Made by a program: the position numbers and the translations under genes
The notes under the pieces: model-generated
Told to the model about the DNA's origin: nothing
The model's input: the letters and a program-made list of their open reading frames with translations, nothing else
The model's database searches: none
Part shown: positions 45,901 to 46,998 of the stretch, one piece after another
How positions within the stretch are numbered: the stretch's first letter is position 1
How the letters are laid out: every line of letters starts with the position of its first letter
Assembly (NCBI RefSeq): GCF_000420245.1
Contig: NZ_ATUO01000006.1
Span: 1 to 46,998, forward strand
Source of the DNA: Psychromonas hadalis ATCC BAA-638
Lineage (GTDB): Bacteria > Pseudomonadota > Gammaproteobacteria > Enterobacterales > Psychromonadaceae
DNA length: 46,998 bases
Direction: 5' to 3'

Positions 45901-46183
45901 AGGGAAAGCGCCTACATTTGGGGTTTTTGATGTTAATTTTGATGGTGTTATTGATGACTCATCGGTAGCCGCCACCGCATTAAATGATAAAAATAATAAT
46001 GGAATTGTTGATGATCTGGAGTCGAGTGGGGTGAAAACGGCTAATTCAATGGTTGCTGAGGTGAATATTTTGGGTAATAACGCCTACCTCAACGATGCAG
46101 ATGGCCAAACAGAAATAAAAATGATAAATACCGGTCCAAGTGCACAAGAGGGAAGGCTTTCTTGGGAAGAACAAATTCGCTAA
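42917..46183 (+). CDS. pilY1: Type IV pilus tip adhesin / assembly protein PilY1
   Basis: Large exported, calcium-binding tip protein needed for pilus extension, twitching and surface sensing. The protein is 1088 aa from the ATG at 42917, with AAAGGA upstream and a signal peptide (1-28, ending ITFA). The N-terminal von Willebrand A domain has the MIDAS motif MMLLIDSSGSMG (about 48-59) and AMTDGQPSSDS. The C-terminal PilY1 beta-propeller (about 560-1000) opens MLYVGANDGMLHGFN and carries the calcium loop DTNGDGVADRVYAGDLEGNM. A second EF-hand-like stretch follows (DVNFDGVIDDS, DKNNNGIVDD). Confidence 0.95.
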   Translation: MNKLSTKVSLIKMAIVVALGYSNITFATALVLPTEPLITATSVQPNMMLLIDSSGSMGNIVEPDAYDATVDYYNCPNNREFSGGTVTIRIKANGEVKFNGKRFGTTGNRRCFNDDTLYDAQLNANANDGSYKVPANDYSSNGGTYYGTASYKGNFLNWYFSDANFGVGARKKPGTKIRMEVAQEAATALIDSLQNIRVGIARFNGGTGARIIGNVTDLTLSNKTAFKTAIDLITFGGGTPLGEALSQIGRYYTRGYSAESNLLIHPNTAPTSIKTNNVFIQSPAYASGLSAPDAVIQNWCQPNFVVAMTDGQPSSDSNVSTYLRDYDNGTGSILDDVALAMYEIDLRPDLDDSGEEVINNASTYIIGFADESVTSSTLLQNTASNGGGEFIGASNASELAQAFKKTLDNIFAKVASRSGVSFNAPSLSTDNAVYSANFNSAQWSGSLQAFELSGSGEIATTATWDVTTKLDAILDANLSTTRNIFTYNPVTKKGVPFTSGSLSPAQLADLSKGPEGSTGIDNLINYISGKRADEGEGVAEYRVRSSRLGDIVNSTSVYVGAPQLNWPNWTSANKIGASSANYSAFKTAQASRTPMLYVGANDGMLHGFNASLTGVDAGKEKFAYIPNIVYSTEPKAGLNYLANKNYAHQFYVDLTPTVSDVYINSAWRTVLIGGLRSGGKGLFALDITDPTKFSSSTANAQKLALWEFSSTDDSDFGYSYSKPTVVMMANGKWAVIVGNGYNNAGTDGNAKLFILFLEPQDSNDVWNKEVDYFVIDTGAGTAGTPNGLSTPSVVDTNGDGVADRVYAGDLEGNMWAFDISASNASNWKVDYGTVSAPKPLFTAKDSTGKAQPITSAPIISKNVSPTGSAPDLLVFFGTGKYIEETDKSNVDVMSYYAVIDKGNQEQLRGNLTPRTLNTFDSNKRLITGASFSWATSSGWYFDLNNNSTAQGERVISDSLIRNNVLFFTTVIPDLDSGDVCTANSDSWIMGVDLATGKAPTFGVFDVNFDGVIDDSSVAATALNDKNNNGIVDDLESSGVKTANSMVAEVNILGNNAYLNDADGQTEIKMINTGPSAQEGRLSWEEQIR

Positions 46184-46228
46184 TAATTGATTTAACGATA
46201 AAAACTGCATTACAGTAAGGGAATAGTT

Positions 46229-46714
46229 TTGAAAAATAGGAAAGGTTTCACGCTTATTGAGTTACTGGTTGTGATAGCTATCATTGGCATATTAGCAATG
46301 ATAGCTTATCCCTCCTATCAGGAGAGTGTGAAAAAATCACGGCGGGTTGATGCACAATCAGCACTGCAAGGCTTAGCGCTGGCGCTCGAACGTTGGTATA
46401 CCACCAAGGGAACCTATACGGGTGCTGCCACAGGAGGCGCTAATACCGGTGCCCCTGTTATTTTTTCGACAAAGTCACCAATAGATGGCGCGGGTACTTA
46501 CTATCACCTTAAAATTCAGTCTGCATCTTCAAGTACTTATGTTATTGGGGCAGAGCCTGTCGGTGCTCAATCTGGAGATGGGGTATTAATATTAAAATCC
46601 ACAGGCGCAAGAGGTTGGGATATTGATAATGATGCGAATGGTCTTCTTTCCGGACTCGGGGCATCACCAAACGAAGTTGAATCGACAGAAATGTGCTGGA
46701 AAAGTAGCTGCTAA
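46229..46714 (+). CDS. pilE: Type IV pilin PilE-like
   Basis: The protein is 161 aa. The start is TTG at 46229, preceded by AAGGGAATAG; no ATG or GTG exists between the pilY1 stop and the leader. The leader is the very short KNRKG|FTLIELLVVIAIIGILAMIAYPSYQE, with Glu at +5, followed by ARVDAQSAL-type (SRRVDAQSALQGLALALERWY) and a C-terminal CWKSSC disulphide pair. It ends the minor-pilin cluster, as in the fimT-pilVWX-Y1-E order of Pseudomonas and Shewanella. Confidence 0.93.
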   Translation: MKNRKGFTLIELLVVIAIIGILAMIAYPSYQESVKKSRRVDAQSALQGLALALERWYTTKGTYTGAATGGANTGAPVIFSTKSPIDGAGTYYHLKIQSASSSTYVIGAEPVGAQSGDGVLILKSTGARGWDIDNDANGLLSGLGASPNEVESTEMCWKSSC

Positions 46715-46822
46715 CTCACTTTAAGTGTGTCATACCTTGACGGTTTCAAGATGAAAAAGACGAGACTGATAAAGAATTGGAAACCTATTTTAAACCGTTT
46801 CATCCTCGAATTTTAGGCGTAA

Positions 46823-46896
46823 TACCCTTCCGCTTAATATAATGATCAGGTTTTACGTGGGATAAATTACTAAGATCAAAGCGCATGATTGAGTAA
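46823..46896. mobile_element. TACC-ended element, copy E (left half only, interrupted)
   Basis: Starts TACCCTTCCGCTTAAT after TAA (46820-46822) and matches copy C, with several substitutions, as far as GATTGAGTAA. There copy F begins, so copy E was the target of a second insertion. The right half lies beyond the window end. Confidence 0.8.
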
Positions 46897-46998
46897 TACC
46901 ATTCGCTTAATATAATGATCAGGTTTTACGCAGGGTAAATGACTAAGGTCAAGGCGCATGATTGAGTAATAGCCGGCTATTGCGATTGAATGCAACGC
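46897..46998. mobile_element. TACC-ended element, copy F (left 102 bases, runs off the window)
   Basis: Starts TACCATTCGCTTAAT and matches copy C base for base except for one missing C, through the AGCCGGCT centre to the window end. It sits at a TAA (46894-46896) within copy E, consistent with the TNA target rule. Confidence 0.85.

Noticed and set aside
10846-46998. CRISPR array suggested by recurring palindromic repeats
   Set aside because: Copies are dispersed, 110-160 bases long and flanked by target duplications; there is no regular spacer pattern and no cas gene.

Overview
The window reads as a chromosome segment of a motile, AT-rich marine-type gammaproteobacterium, most like Psychromonas or a relative in the Vibrio/Shewanella sphere. 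The evidence is the gene content: a full-length ArcB, the sodium-motor protein MotY beside rnt, the lolB-ispE-prs-rplY-pth-ychF housekeeping run, recN with two perfect LexA boxes, and a type IV pilus minor-pilin cluster. The genus is an inference. No rRNA, tRNA, CRISPR array, complete IS transposase or prophage was seen.

Layout. 1-5.3 kb: minus-strand housekeeping genes (lolB, ispE, prs, rplY, pth, ychF). 5.4-9.4 kb: a diguanylate cyclase behind a DUF2892-PAS-HD-GYP phosphodiesterase, then SOS-controlled recN. 9.5-11 kb: a wrecked chemoreceptor gene and a palindromic mobile repeat. 11.1-14.9 kb: cbiB-like and mtnN (minus), then tyrS with a small outer-membrane-like protein (plus). 15-23 kb: an SBP-PAS-GGDEF receptor, folE2, arcB, a TPR membrane protein and an S49 peptidase. 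23.1-26.2 kb: a broken acetyltransferase, a DUF3943 protein and a Gfo/Idh/MocA oxidoreductase. 26.3-31.8 kb: tex-trmK, a Nudix hydrolase, and a pair of little-known genes (DUF2913 plus a protein with what looks like a dead EAL domain). 32-38.5 kb: a CopD-like membrane protein, a 418-bp inverted-repeat element, yajD, a DUF2799 lipoprotein, motY, rnt, an acyl-CoA synthetase and a frameshifted deacetylase. 38.6-39.2 kb: the remains of ettA, split by a mobile repeat. 39.2-40.3 kb: AT-rich DNA without a recognisable gene. 40.3-46.7 kb: fimT-pilV-pilW-pilX-pilY1-pilE. The window ends in two nested mobile repeats.

Themes. Surface and motility signalling is dense: two GGDEF proteins, one HD-GYP, a putative degenerate EAL protein, MotY, a dead chemoreceptor and the pilus-tip genes. 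Four genes are clearly or probably broken (chemoreceptor, acetyltransferase, ettA, deacetylase). The most informative discovery is a family of about 110-160 bp palindromic elements with TACC/GGTA ends. Four complete copies are each flanked by a 3-bp TNA target duplication (TAA, TGA, TCA, TAA). One sits inside ettA, so the empty site can be reconstructed, and one has inserted into another copy.
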